Source: an uncultured Bacilli bacterium (GTDB lineage Bacteria > Bacillota_I > Bacilli_A > RF39 > UBA660). Taken from it: a stretch of 5,740 bases of DNA. The stretch spans positions 1 to 5,740 of the forward strand of contig CANQHB010000062.1 in NCBI GenBank assembly GCA_947623755.1. The letters are read 5' to 3'. A program made the translations under genes and the position numbers. The notes under the pieces are model-generated. The model was not told where the DNA came from, searched no databases, and was given only the letters and a program-made list of their open reading frames with translations. Below, one piece after another: positions 5,522 through 5,740 of this stretch (position 1 is the first letter of the stretch; every line of letters begins with the position of its first letter).

Positions 5522-5740
5522 TTAATCACTAACTATATAAGGATTTGATGTAGTTCCTTTGTTAGCCGATGAAGGCTCTCTGAGTGTTACGTTATCAGGC
5601 TTCAGATTTATTACTGGACGAGCACCCACACCATTATTGTTGCTCACATAAGTACTGCCTAGGTATCCACTATCAACTAAAACAAACATTTGCGCATAAA
5701 CGCCAGAAAAGTCATATGGAGACATTGTCCAATAGGCACT
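5522..5740 (-). CDS. Surface or pilin-like protein, C-terminal fragment
   Basis: The last 72 codons of a gene that enters from the right edge; the frame is open through 5740, so the ATG at 5725 is internal. The fragment begins SAYWTMSPYDF, continues through VLVDSGYLGSTYV, NNNGVGARPVINLKPD, and ends TTSNPYIVSD. WTMSP..., a D/NSSGYL-like turn, RPVINLK and a final G(T)TSNPYIV are a pattern I associate with the C-terminal domain of exported, sometimes prepilin-like, proteins of gut Bacillota and Mycoplasmatota (DUF6273-like). That assignment comes from memory of the pattern. Any signal peptide or pilin motif would lie outside the window. A hand count gives about 39% G+C here, against roughly 22-30% in sampled lines of the lipoprotein gene next door. 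Confidence 0.65.
   Translation of the reverse strand, partial: SAYWTMSPYDFSGVYAQMFVLVDSGYLGSTYVSNNNGVGARPVINLKPDNVTLREPSSANKGTTSNPYIVSD

Noticed and set aside
1..5740. UGA read as tryptophan, as in Mycoplasma
   Set aside because: Tryptophan codons seen are TGG and the proteins are intact under the standard code. All six stops are TAA, so the window neither uses nor excludes TGA as a stop.
1..5740. CRISPR array, insertion sequence, tRNA, or new defence cassette
   Set aside because: No regularly spaced repeats, transposase motifs, terminal inverted repeats, cloverleaf sequence or effector-like proteins are visible. The genes are housekeeping or envelope genes.

Overview
The window is AT-rich, compactly packed bacterial chromosome that uses the standard code at its tryptophans (all TGG). 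Strong AAGGAGG-type ribosome binding sites, sigma-70-type promoters, a phi3T/Bacillus-like thymidylate synthase, a ClpC-type unfoldase and a lipobox lipoprotein point to a low-GC Bacillota or Mycoplasmatota-like gut-type bacterium. The exact lineage cannot be fixed from the sequence. All six stop codons visible are TAA.

Positions 1-1547 hold a dTMP synthesis module. folA (dihydrofolate reductase) and the start of tmk (thymidylate kinase) run leftward as an overlapping pair. thyA (thymidylate synthase) runs rightward from a divergent promoter region of only about 106 bp. ThyA makes dTMP and oxidises methylene-tetrahydrofolate to dihydrofolate, FolA regenerates tetrahydrofolate, and Tmk phosphorylates dTMP to dTDP.

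Positions 1573-3708 carry a leftward ClpC/ClpA-type two-ring AAA+ unfoldase that converges on thyA. Its likely terminator lies inside the thyA coding sequence. Positions 3769-4236 carry a leftward NUDIX hydrolase, and 4318-5358 a leftward lipoprotein built from two diverged copies of one domain. Each of these two genes ends in a hairpin that starts at its stop codon. From 5522 to the right edge is the C-terminal end of a probable exported surface or pilin-like protein, clearly richer in G+C than its neighbours, followed by two hairpins.

The region is mostly housekeeping. I see no CRISPR array, transposase, tRNA, rRNA or convincing new defence or mobile system. The points most worth a second look are the gene-end/terminator overlaps, the back-to-back promoters with very short leaders, unusual active-site residues in ThyA and Tmk, the short C-terminus of the Clp ATPase, the internal duplication in the lipoprotein, and the compositionally distinct surface-protein tail.
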